From contig CAWFUP010000004.1 of NCBI GenBank assembly GCA_963819075.1, forward strand, positions 186,001-250,000: 64,000 nucleotides of DNA, read 5' to 3'. The stretch is from CAVQBJ01 sp963819075. Lineage in GTDB: Bacteria > Actinomycetota > Thermoleophilia > Solirubrobacterales > Solirubrobacteraceae. The notes below the pieces were generated by a model. It was not told the origin of the DNA. It saw nothing but the letters and a program-made list of their open reading frames with translations, and searched no databases. How positions within the stretch are numbered: position 1 is the first letter of the stretch; each line of letters opens with the position of its first letter. The position numbers were made by a program, and so were the translations under genes. Below, piece by piece: positions 42,055 to 49,832 of the stretch.

Positions 42055-42762
42055 ATGGCTTCCGAAGCGTCTGAACAACGCGCAGAGGGCTTTTCCCCAC
42101 CGTACATCTCGTTCCGCACTTTGCTGAACGCCATTCAGCGCATGCATGACGAGGGCATGCCCTCTCGGCTCGACCGCAGCTACCTGAGCAACCTCCCGTG
42201 GAGCACGCAAAATCACTTCCTCGCTTCATGCCGGGCGCTCGGCCTAATCGACACCGACGGCAAGCCTACGCAGATGCTTATACAGCTGGTCGAACTGCCG
42301 GATGAACGCCCTAAGCTTGTTGGGTCCCTGCTCCGCACGTTCTATCCCGGTGCTACCAGTCTCAGCCAGAACGCGACCCAGGCTCAGCTTGAAGATGAGT
42401 TCAAGGGCTATGGACTTGGTGGGAGCACGTCACGCAAGGCGATCGCGTTCTTTCTTCACGCGGCCGCGTTCGCCGAAGTGCCGCTCAGCCCGCATTTCCG
42501 CTCTCCACGTACCACGACCCGCGCCCCGGCCCGTCGTCGCACACGGGCTGCCGCGGCGAGTGCGGCACAGGAGGCAAGCGACGAAAATGCGGCGCCCGGT
42601 CTGGCAGCGGCCCCGCTCTTGGCACTTCACCCGTTCATTCAGGGGCTGCTTAGAGAACTTCCGCAGGACGAATCGTCGTGGACAGCGGCGAAGCGAGTCA
42701 GATGGCTTCAGATGGCAGAGCTGACCGTGGACATGCTCTACACGGTCGAGGACGAGCAATGA
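42055..42762 (+). CDS. DUF5343-family protein
   Basis: A 235-aa protein with the family pattern PPYISFRTLLNAIQRMHDEG, PSRLDRSYLSNLPWSTQNHF, LGLIDTDGKPT and TSRKAIAFFLHAAAFAEVPL SPHF (the last read continuously across the gap). An Arg/Ala-rich linker and a helical C-terminus follow. DUF5343 proteins have wHTH-like features and no established role. Cargo of the element, controlled by a repeat-rich promoter. Confidence 0.8.
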   Translation: MASEASEQRAEGFSPPYISFRTLLNAIQRMHDEGMPSRLDRSYLSNLPWSTQNHFLASCRALGLIDTDGKPTQMLIQLVELPDERPKLVGSLLRTFYPGATSLSQNATQAQLEDEFKGYGLGGSTSRKAIAFFLHAAAFAEVPLSPHFRSPRTTTRAPARRRTRAAAASAAQEASDENAAPGLAAAPLLALHPFIQGLLRELPQDESSWTAAKRVRWLQMAELTVDMLYTVEDEQ

Positions 42763-42899
42763 TCCCGGACGCCGTGTCCAAAGCGGTGAGCCAGCCGGGC
42801 ATCAGAGCCGGACGAGGATGCGGGCGGCGCCGCCCCGTTCCGGTGTCTCCACGACAGGTGAGGGCGGTCGTTCACGCGGCCGTCCTCACCGGGGATCTT

Positions 42900-43347
42900 A
42901 GTGGCTATTCGACTGTCTCTCGCGTGGAACGTGGAGAAGGCCAGCGCGAACGAGTCCACGATGGTCGCGCCGTTGCTCGACAAGCTCGCGGACCGCGTGT
43001 CCGCCCGGCGACGATCGCAATGGACAAGGGCTACGACGTCGAACGGGTGTAGGCCGAGACGGTCGAGCGCGGCGCCGTCGCGAGCACCCCGCTGCGCGAA
43101 ACGCCGTGGATCAGGCCGACCGGCTGCACCCGTTGATCCCAAGCGAAACGCGGTGGTGGCGCAGCCCGTAAGCACGGTGGCGCTGTTGAGCGCGAATTCG
43201 GGCGCCTCAAGCACGAATGAGCACTTGCGCCACTTCGCATCCGCCGCCTCGATCGTGTCCGGCTAGACGCCGACCCGACGATCCTCGCCAGGCTCGTGGG
43301 CATCTCGCATCGTGAACGCGCCACTGCGCTGGCGCACGCCGCGTAGG
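42900..43347 (+). pseudogene. Decayed DDE transposase fragment
   Basis: Pieces in different plus-strand frames read LAWNVEKASANESTMVAPLL, then PATIAMDKGYDVERV, STPLRETPWIRP, FGRLKHE and LAPLRIRRLDRVRLDADPTI followed by LARL. Together they are the C-terminal half of an IS transposase common in Thermoleophilia. Several stops and frameshifts separate the pieces, and no terminal repeats were recognised. Dead remnant. Confidence 0.65.
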
Positions 43348-43355
43348 CGACGGTG

Positions 43356-43679
43356 CTACATCAACGCTCGCACGTCGTCGTCGGTCGCGCTGTCGGCGTC
43401 GATGACCCACGCTGCGGTATAGAGAAGCGCCGCCGCCTCAGCGGCCGCGGGGTAGAGAGCATCAACTTCCGGTTGCTCACGAAGCCGAGCGCCAGCGCGC
43501 TCCCACAGCGCACGCACCGTATCGACGTCAAGACCGCGAGTCGTCGCGAGGGCCCTAGCCTGGGATTCGGACGCCGCCAGAGCGCGCAAGCCCTCGGTCG
43601 CCCCACCGTTGAGCAATTCCGTTGGGGATTCATCAAGCCTCTCAGCCACACCGAAAAGGTCAGCGGAAACCGGCGTCAT
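43356..43679 (-). CDS. Hypothetical protein
   Basis: A 107-aa acidic helical protein (MTPVSADLFGVAERLDESPT, AAAEAAALLYTAAWVIDADS) with no recognised family. It starts 32 bp after the stop of the gene at 43712 in the same orientation, so the two form a pair. ATG 43679 is preceded by AGGAGGG. Confidence 0.65.
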   Translation of the reverse strand: MTPVSADLFGVAERLDESPTELLNGGATEGLRALAASESQARALATTRGLDVDTVRALWERAGARLREQPEVDALYPAAAEAAALLYTAAWVIDADSATDDDVRALM

Positions 43680-43711
43680 GGGGCACCCTCCTGTCGGCGA
43701 ATGAGCAACAT

Positions 43712-44098
43712 CTACATCTTCGCGAGTATCGCGCTGGCTGCGGTCGTCTGAGCCAGCGCCGCAGCGTATGGCACCTCGGCCAACCGCTGCCGTCGTGCTT
43801 GCCAAACTCCGACGGTGGTGAACCCGCGCCCCTGATAGAGAGCCCGCAGGGCGTGAGCAAAGGCGCACGCCATTACGGGCGCCACGGACGGGTCAAAATC
43901 GGGGCCGTCCCACAGCACTACGCGACCGGCGATATCAGCGCCGTCATCCAAGACGACATCGAGTCGTGCCGACACCGGGCCCGCCGGCAGACTGACCAGC
44001 GCCTCCGCATCGAGAGCCCTTATGGGCCGACCGTCAGCAGCGTCCTGAGCCACGTACCAGTCAAAGCCGTCGACGACAGCGTTAGCACCGCTCGCCAT
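43712..44098 (-). CDS. Hypothetical protein
   Basis: A 128-aa protein, MASGANAVVDGFDWYVAQDA, with SLPAGPVSARLDVVLDDG and a helical end (FTTVGVWQARRQRLAEVPYA). No family recognised. First gene of a two-gene unit next to the right end of the element. The start is uncertain: an in-frame ATG at 44224 would lengthen it. Confidence 0.55.
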   Translation of the reverse strand: MASGANAVVDGFDWYVAQDAADGRPIRALDAEALVSLPAGPVSARLDVVLDDGADIAGRVVLWDGPDFDPSVAPVMACAFAHALRALYQGRGFTTVGVWQARRQRLAEVPYAAALAQTTAASAILAKM

Positions 44099-44491
44099 GC
44101 TGGCATTCTCATGGCCAGTCCATTGCCCGACCTTGGATTGGCCGAGGTACGATTTCGCGGGTGATGGTCCGCTTGAGTGGAGTATTCGAACCGCCGCGCG
44201 CGCGCACGTTGTCGGGACCGTCATGAACGCCGGGGGTTCCGGGTCACCCGGGCCTGGCGCTTTGTAGCCCGGCTCCCGACAAGCCCGGCTCAGCTGGTGG
44301 GCACTGGACATGTGCCGACTCTACGCGACCGGCGGGAACTCGCACAACAATCTACGTTCCTTCAGTGGCCCGCCCGCGAGGGCACCGATTCACTAGACCC
44401 ACCTCGCACAGTCATGGCCCACGACGGCGCTCCGCCGGCGACCCCAGCCACCACCTCCGACACAGCCGCGCTCGGCGACGTTTGAAAATAG

Positions 44492-44513
44492 ATTGGACCC
44501 CGTTTGGACCCCG
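44492..44513. repeat. Tandem 11-bp direct repeat inside the right end
   Basis: ATTGGACCCCG then TTTGGACCCCG, 63 bp from attR. Same unit as at 22367 and 22571. Candidate arm-type integrase sites. Confidence 0.55.
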
Positions 44514-44576
44514 TCCAGCGTTCCAGCTGCGGCCGCCGTGGGCCAAAGTAAGCCCCTATGCAGGCCTTTCCTTCGA

Positions 44577-44620
44577 TCGGGGAGACAGGATTTGAACCTG
44601 CGACCGCCCGGCCCCCAGCC
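44577..44620 (-). repeat. attR: 3' part of tRNA-Pro shared with attL
   Basis: 44 bp identical to 22446-22489, forming the 3' part of the intact tRNA-Pro gene. Right boundary of the element. Confidence 0.93.
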
Positions 44621-44650
44621 GGGTGCGCTACCAGACTGCGCCACTCCCCG
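44577..44650 (-). tRNA. tRNA-Pro (anticodon GGG)
   Basis: A 74-nt tRNA. Acceptor arms CGGGGAG/CTCCCCG pair over 7 bp with discriminator A; the anticodon stem CCCGG/CCGGG holds the loop CTGGGGG, giving anticodon GGG; the T arm has GGTTCAAATCC. No encoded CCA. Its 3' half is supplied by the integrated element, so the gene stays functional after integration. Confidence 0.95.
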
Positions 44651-44662
44651 TGGCTACTGCTA

Positions 44663-44733
44663 AGCGGGCGACGGGAATCGAACCCGCCCTAGAAGCTTGG
44701 AAGGCTTCTGTGCAACCACAACACTTCGCCCGC
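44663..44733 (-). tRNA. tRNA-Gly (anticodon TCC)
   Basis: A 71-nt tRNA 12 bp upstream of tRNA-Pro, same strand. Acceptor GCGGGCG/CGCCCGC, anticodon stem AGAAGC/GCTTCT with loop CTTCCAA (anticodon TCC), T arm with GGTTCGATTCC, discriminator T. The two tRNAs are probably one transcript. Confidence 0.95.
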
Positions 44734-45078
44734 AAGCCTGGGCCATCTTATCGCCGCTCCCGCGGCCGGGGCCGCCGGCGGCCGACGGGCGAGGTCGCGG
44801 TCGCCGCCACCGGCGCCTCACGCGCGGCGCGGATCGGCGGCCGCGTTCGCTCGCGCGCCGAGGGGTGTTCGTCGTTTGTGTGAAATATTCACCCCAACGA
44901 CGAACACGTCTTCGCTGCGCAGCGGCGCCGCCACGGGCCGCTCGCCCGAGCCCCAGCCCCCCCGCCCCGCCGCGGCGCGCCGCGCCCCGCCCCGCCGCGC
45001 CCGACCGCGATGGGCGCGCCGCGCCGCGCCCCAGCAGCGCCGCGGCCGCATGCCGAACGGCGCGCCGCGGCGGGCCGA
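44734..45078. other. Non-coding GC-rich region with nested palindrome
   Basis: No gene is seen between the tRNA pair and the SDR gene. Its main structure is an inverted repeat with perfect 12-bp arms GTGTTCGTCGTT (44865-44876) and AACGACGAACAC (44896-44907). Inside it is a smaller palindrome GTGAA-ATA-TTCAC (44880-44892), also found in form at 61884-61904. The rest is simple CGCC/GCGC-rich sequence. It should hold the tRNA promoter. Confidence 0.5.
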
Positions 45079-45963
45079 TCAGCTCGCCGCGTCCTCCGGC
45101 CGGCGCGCCTCGGTCGGCACCTCGCCGCCGTCCTCGGTCAGCCCGGGCGGCGGCCACGGCCCGAACCAGTTGTCGCGTGCCCCGTCGAGCGTGACCACCG
45201 ATCCATTGAACGAGCGTCCGAGCGGCGAGGCCAACAGCGCGATCAGCCAGGCGTGCTCGATCGGTTCGCCGAGGCGGCCGAGCGGCACCGTGCGCGCCGC
45301 CCCGGCACGGACGACCTCCGGGTACTTCGCCGTGGCCTCGGTGCCGTAGTGCCCGGCCGCGACCGCCACGACGGCGATGCCGAGCGAGGCCCATTGCTCG
45401 GCGAGCCCGCGCGTGAGTGACTCGACGGCGGCGCGCGCCGCGCCGGAGTGGGCCATCCCCGGCATGCCGTGATGGGGGGAGAACGTGACGTTGACGATCA
45501 TCCCCTCCCCCACCGCGCCCATCGCGCGGTCCACGGCCGCCTCGGCCATGTTGAGCGTCCCGCGGACGTTCAGGCGCCAGACGGCCTGCCAGCCCTTGCT
45601 CGCGATCGCCTCGGCGGGAACGAAGTACTGGCCGCCGGCGTTGTTGACGAGCACGTCGAGGCGACCGTAGCGCTCCAGCGCGGCGTCGACGATCCGCACG
45701 CCGTCGTGCCGATCACGGATGTCGCCGGCGACGTATCCACCGCGGCCCGACTCGCCGGCCACGGCGTCGATCTCCGCCACCGTCGACGCAAGCACGTCCT
45801 CGCGGCGGCCGGCGATCACGACACGAGCACCGCAGCGCGCCAGCTCGAGGGCCGACGCCCGGCCGAGGCCGGTTCCGCCTCCCGTGACGAGTGCGACGCG
45901 CGCGTCGAGCAAGCCGGCCGCAAAGACCGCCGAGGCGCCGGACGGCTCGATCGAGTGGGCCAT
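45079..45963 (-). CDS. SDR, trans-2-enoyl/2,4-dienoyl-CoA-reductase-like
   Basis: A 294-aa SDR. VALVTGGGTGLGRASALELA is the cofactor motif and VLVNNAGGQYF the NAG region. The usual catalytic YxxxK is replaced by MAHSGAARAAVESLTRGLA, a substitution seen in the peroxisomal-type enoyl-CoA/dienoyl-CoA reductase branch. It probably acts on an acyl-CoA or terpenoid. Stands alone, divergent from the membrane-protein gene at 46024. Confidence 0.82.
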   Translation of the reverse strand: MAHSIEPSGASAVFAAGLLDARVALVTGGGTGLGRASALELARCGARVVIAGRREDVLASTVAEIDAVAGESGRGGYVAGDIRDRHDGVRIVDAALERYGRLDVLVNNAGGQYFVPAEAIASKGWQAVWRLNVRGTLNMAEAAVDRAMGAVGEGMIVNVTFSPHHGMPGMAHSGAARAAVESLTRGLAEQWASLGIAVVAVAAGHYGTEATAKYPEVVRAGAARTVPLGRLGEPIEHAWLIALLASPLGRSFNGSVVTLDGARDNWFGPWPPPGLTEDGGEVPTEARRPEDAAS

Positions 45964-46023
45964 GCCCGGCGATCATATGGCCCGCACGACGGCCTCGCAT
46001 TCGTCCCCGCGTGGGAATAGTCT

Positions 46024-46392
46024 GTGGGCGTGCTTCGGCGGCCTTTCTTCATCGTCGCGGTGCTGTTTGGCCTCGACTACCTCGTCTGGCTGTGGTCGCT
46101 CGGCGGCTCGCGCGGGGCGATCGGAATGGCCGCCGGACCGCTGCTCGTGCTCCTCGCCGCCGCACTCCTGTGGCTGGCGATCAAGGAGATCGCGCGGGCC
46201 CTGGCCAGCCCGAGCCGGCGCCTGCGGCTCGGCTCTGTGCGCCGCAGCACCGCCGGAGCACCGGATGCCGTGCGCTACCGTGAGACGCAGGCGGCAACGT
46301 CGGCGACCCCCGAATCCGGGGAATCGCCGGGCCACGACGAAGACGCTCCCGTCGTTTCCGGGTCGTCGTCGTCGGCCCAGATCGCGGCCTGA
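46024..46392 (+). CDS. Small membrane protein
   Basis: A 122-aa protein with two membrane segments (FFIVAVLFGLDYLVWLW and MAAGPLLVLLAAALLWLAIK) and a soluble Ser/Glu-rich tail. No family recognised. It starts with GTG (46024 or 46030). Confidence 0.6.
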   Translation: MGVLRRPFFIVAVLFGLDYLVWLWSLGGSRGAIGMAAGPLLVLLAAALLWLAIKEIARALASPSRRLRLGSVRRSTAGAPDAVRYRETQAATSATPESGESPGHDEDAPVVSGSSSSAQIAA

Positions 46393-46499
46393 ATCACCTA
46401 GCGGCGCTACGGGGGTGCGCGCCGCGGCCATCGAGCTGGGCAAGAAGGCCCGGCCGCCTGGCCAGCGAACACCGTTAAACCCCGTTCTTGCGACGCTCC

Positions 46500-48074
46500 G
46501 TGCTCACCCGTCGAATCCTTCTTGCCGTGCTCGTCGCCGCCATCATGCTGGCGAGCGTGGCGGCCGGCGGCCTGCACTACTACCACCAGCGCACGGGCAA
46601 CGTGTACCACCCGAACGCCCCGTTCATCCCCGAGGCGCCGCCGCAGCTCCCGGTGCGGCGCATCGCGCGCACCGCCTGGCCGATGTACGGCTTCACCGAG
46701 AACCACACGCGCGTGTTCCCCGCGGCCGCGAGCCTGCGCCCGCCCTTCCGCATCGTCTGGGTGCGCGGCGGCGGTCATGCGCTGCTCGAGTTCCCTCCGG
46801 TCCTGTACGGGAACAGCCTCTTCCAGCTCGGCGACAACGCCACCCTGACCTCGGTCGACAAGCAAACCGGGCGCCAGCTGTGGAGCCGGCACCTCGGCGC
46901 ACTGTCGGCCTCGTCGCCGGCGGTCGCCAACGGCGCGGTGTTCGTGACCATCATGCAGCGCGAGCCAGGCCTGAACGCCGGGCGGGTCGTGGCGCTCAAC
47001 GCGACGACCGGCGCGATTCGCTGGTCGCGCGACCTGCCGAGCCCGAGCGAGTCCTCGCCGCTCATCGACGGCCACCGCCTGTATCTCGGCTCCACGGACG
47101 GCACGGTGTACGCGCTCAGCACCGACAACGGCTCGACGCAATGGATCTACCGGGCCGCCGGTGCGGTGAAGGCGAGTCCCACGCTCGCCTACGGCAACCT
47201 CTACTTCGGCGACTACAGCGGGCACGTGCAGTCCGTCCGCGCGAGCTCCGGCGCACGTCTGTGGGTCGCCGGCTCCGGCGGCAAGCTGTTCGGCAACGGA
47301 CAGTTCTACTCGACGGCGGCGGTCATCGACGGCCGCGTGTTCCTCGGGAACACCGACGGGCGGATCTACGCCTACGACGCCGGAACCGGGTCGCTGGACT
47401 GGGCCGTGCAGACCGGCGCGTACGTGTACTCGTCTCCAGCGGTGGCGACCGCGCCGGGGCTTGGCCCGACCGTCTACTCAGGGTCCTACGACGGCAACTT
47501 CTACGCCATCGACGCCCGCACGGGCCACGTTCAATGGACCTATCACGCCGGCGGACGCATCTCGGGATCGGCGACGGTCATCGGACGCATCGTGTACTTC
47601 GCCGACCTCGGCGCTCGCGAGACGATCGGCCTCGGCATCTCCACCGGGCGCCGGGTGTTCGGGGGCTACCCCGGCTCCTTCGATCCCGTCGTCACCGACG
47701 GGACCCGTGTGTACCTCACCGGGTACACGGGCTTGATCGCGCTCATCCCGCGGACGGCGGTCGCCGCCGCGCCCCGCGCCGCCGTTGCGGCGCGCCCCGC
47801 TCCGAGCGCACCGGCCACGACGACGACCGCCACCGTCGTCACCACGACGACGCTCCTGGCCGGGCTGGCGCGCGACGGCCGCCCGCTCAGCACCACGCCG
47901 GGCACCGTCGCGGCGCCGGCGCGCCCGCCTGCCCCCGCGCCGCGGCCGGCACCGCCGCCGTATGAGCCGCCGGTGCCGTTCCACCCGATCTCCAGCGTCA
48001 CGTGCGGCGAGCCGGCGGTCGGCCTGCTGAGCGCGAGCACGGCCGCGGACTGCGGCTGGGCCTGGGCTCCGTAG
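46500..48074 (+). CDS. Exported PQQ-like beta-propeller protein
   Basis: A 524-aa exported or membrane-anchored protein. An N-terminal hydrophobic segment (ILLAVLVAAIMLASVAAGG) is followed by a beta-propeller with repeated blades: VVALNATTGAIRWSRDLP, VYALSTDNGSTQWIYRAAG, IYAYDAGTGSLDWAVQTG, FYAIDARTGHVQWTYHAGG. These are PQQ_2/BamB-type repeats, which may bind a ligand or proteins. A Thr/Pro-rich tail (TTTATVVTTTTLLAGLAR, PAPAPRPAPPPYEPPVPF) follows, with two Cys near the end. GTG 46500 is preferred over TTG 46488. Confidence 0.85.
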   Translation: MLTRRILLAVLVAAIMLASVAAGGLHYYHQRTGNVYHPNAPFIPEAPPQLPVRRIARTAWPMYGFTENHTRVFPAAASLRPPFRIVWVRGGGHALLEFPPVLYGNSLFQLGDNATLTSVDKQTGRQLWSRHLGALSASSPAVANGAVFVTIMQREPGLNAGRVVALNATTGAIRWSRDLPSPSESSPLIDGHRLYLGSTDGTVYALSTDNGSTQWIYRAAGAVKASPTLAYGNLYFGDYSGHVQSVRASSGARLWVAGSGGKLFGNGQFYSTAAVIDGRVFLGNTDGRIYAYDAGTGSLDWAVQTGAYVYSSPAVATAPGLGPTVYSGSYDGNFYAIDARTGHVQWTYHAGGRISGSATVIGRIVYFADLGARETIGLGISTGRRVFGGYPGSFDPVVTDGTRVYLTGYTGLIALIPRTAVAAAPRAAVAARPAPSAPATTTTATVVTTTTLLAGLARDGRPLSTTPGTVAAPARPPAPAPRPAPPPYEPPVPFHPISSVTCGEPAVGLLSASTAADCGWAWAP

Positions 48075-48080
48075 GGCGAG

Positions 48081-49715
48081 CTACGTCGCGGGGCAGCTCG
48101 GCGTCGCGCGGAGCGCGCGCGAGAGCGAGAAGCGGGCGCTGACCCGGACCACTCCGGGGGCCCGCGCACGCACGACGGTCCATCCGCCCGGAGCACGGGC
48201 CACGCAGCCTCGTCCCTCCGTGACCGTCCAGTAGCGCGTGTAGTGCACCTGCACGACGAACGTGCCCGGCGCGTCGGCGCGCAGCGCGAAGTCGTCGCGC
48301 CCGAGCTGCGTCGCGACCCCGGGACCGCGCGCGAGCGGTGCGGCGTCGGTCACCGCCCACACGCGCCAGTGCGCGGTCGCGTAGACGAGGCGCAGGTACG
48401 GGGCGCCAGCGCGCAGCAGACGCGCCTCGGCGCGGCTCGAGGAGTCCAGCGCGACATCGGGCAGGGCGACGTAGCGCACGGCGTTCGCGCGCAGCCACCC
48501 GTCGTACGCGCGCTCGGTGAGCGGCCCGTCGAAGAAGAGCGGGTCGTCGGCGACGTCGAGCTGGCGCTCCCAGCCGCGGGCGATCGGGAAGCGCGAGGCG
48601 AGCATCGCCGCCTCCCAGTGCGAGCGGGTGAGCGGGAGCTCCACCCGGCCGGGCTCGCGCAACGCCGCGCTCAGGAAGCGCTCCAGCGGCACGTAGTAGG
48701 CGGCGCTCGCCGATGCGTCGCCGCTCACCTTCGCCACCTCGCGCACCGGACCCCACAGCACCCAGACCGCGAGCGCCGCGCCGACGAGTGCCGCGACCGC
48801 CAGCCGCGGGCCGGCAAGCCGATCCTGCCGCGACAGGTGGACACCGATGAGCAGCGGCAGCGCGAACAGCACCCCGAGGCGGTCGACGTTACTGCCCATC
48901 GGCGTCGGCAGCAGCAGCGACGCCACGACGGCGAGCACGTACAGCCGGGCGCCAGCGAGCAGCACACGCTCCGCGCGCGGGAGCAGCGCGGCGAACGCGA
49001 GCGCCGCGGCCAGGGCCGCGACGAACGACGTCGCGGGGAAGGGCTCGCGCCCGCCCTCGGGGAACGCCAGCGCCATGCCGAGCGCGACGGCGAAGGCGGG
49101 CAGCGCCAGCGACAGCCCGACCGTGCGCGTGCGCGTGGCCAGCAGGTGGGCGGCGCCGGCGAGCGCGAGGAACAGCCCGGCCACCGGGCTGGCCGCCGAG
49201 CACAGCGCGGCGAGCACGACGGCGCCCGCGACCCGTCGGTGCACGATCGCCAGGACCGCGGCGAGCCCGAAGCTCACCCCGACCGCGAACGTCAGCCTGC
49301 CGATCCACGCGTCGCCGCTCGCGGCGATGGCGAAGGCGACGCTCGCCGCCACCGCGGCTCCGGGCGCGAAGCGCCAGCGCGCCAGGCACGCGAACAGCAC
49401 GGACGAGGCCAGCACGGCGAGCACGGCGAGCCCACGCAGGCCGGCGATCGCCGCGAGCGGCTCGAAGACGAGGCTGTACCCGGGAATGTGATGGCCCGCG
49501 TACCAGTTGTTGTCCCACACGGTGAAGCCTTCCGCGGTGAACAGATCGTGGCGGTACACGGCCGCGGCGAGATCGGGGGTTCGCGGGTCGACGGCGAGCC
49601 AGGTCAGCAGCGAGGCGCTCGCGGCCGCGAGCGCCGCCAACGGCGCGGCCCAGCTCCACCGGCTCCGGCCGGTCGGAGCGAGCGCCGGAGCGGCGGCGAC
49701 GTCAGTTACGGCCAT
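48081..49715 (-). CDS. Polytopic membrane protein, glycosyltransferase-like
   Basis: A 544-aa protein with about 10 membrane helices between residues 20 and 330, then a soluble C-terminal domain outside the membrane (about 330-544, LTRSHWEAAMLASRFPIARG, GTFVVQVHYTRYWTVTEG). The early extracytoplasmic loop has LFTAEGFTVWDNNWYAGHHI, the position of acidic catalytic residues in GT-C enzymes. The overall plan resembles GT-C-type integral membrane glycosyltransferases, but no conserved motif proves it. It is convergent with the propeller gene (6 bp apart). Confidence 0.7.
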   Translation of the reverse strand: MAVTDVAAAPALAPTGRSRWSWAAPLAALAAASASLLTWLAVDPRTPDLAAAVYRHDLFTAEGFTVWDNNWYAGHHIPGYSLVFEPLAAIAGLRGLAVLAVLASSVLFACLARWRFAPGAAVAASVAFAIAASGDAWIGRLTFAVGVSFGLAAVLAIVHRRVAGAVVLAALCSAASPVAGLFLALAGAAHLLATRTRTVGLSLALPAFAVALGMALAFPEGGREPFPATSFVAALAAALAFAALLPRAERVLLAGARLYVLAVVASLLLPTPMGSNVDRLGVLFALPLLIGVHLSRQDRLAGPRLAVAALVGAALAVWVLWGPVREVAKVSGDASASAAYYVPLERFLSAALREPGRVELPLTRSHWEAAMLASRFPIARGWERQLDVADDPLFFDGPLTERAYDGWLRANAVRYVALPDVALDSSSRAEARLLRAGAPYLRLVYATAHWRVWAVTDAAPLARGPGVATQLGRDDFALRADAPGTFVVQVHYTRYWTVTEGRGCVARAPGGWTVVRARAPGVVRVSARFSLSRALRATPSCPAT

Positions 49716-49832
49716 GGCCGATCGCGGTGAGACACGGGCACGCGCACGCCCCTAAGGATGACGGTCATCGCTGCGCGCGCGGCGCCCCACGGGCGTGCCC
49801 GTCCGGCGGCGCCGCCGGGGTGATGCGCGATC

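Larger units (their letters stand above)
22490..44576. mobile_element. Integrative and mobilisable element in tRNA-Pro
   Basis: About 22.1 kb bounded by the 44-bp tRNA-Pro direct repeats. It carries excisionase, tyrosine integrase, a MobF relaxase-helicase and cargo (AbiE-like pair, GNATs, methyltransferase, the NTPase/radical SAM/kinase operon). No coupling protein, VirB4 or TraB/FtsK translocase was found, so it is more likely mobilised by another element than self-transmissible. Several stretches within it are richer in A+T than the flanking chromosome. Confidence 0.88.

Noticed and set aside
42900..43347. A functional transposase
   Set aside because: The homologous pieces lie in several frames with stops and no terminal repeats.
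44740..45070. Coding region or CRISPR-like repeats in the GC-rich stretch after the tRNAs
   Set aside because: Only simple CGC/GCC-rich sequence and one palindrome; no regular repeat-spacer pattern and no domain-like translation.
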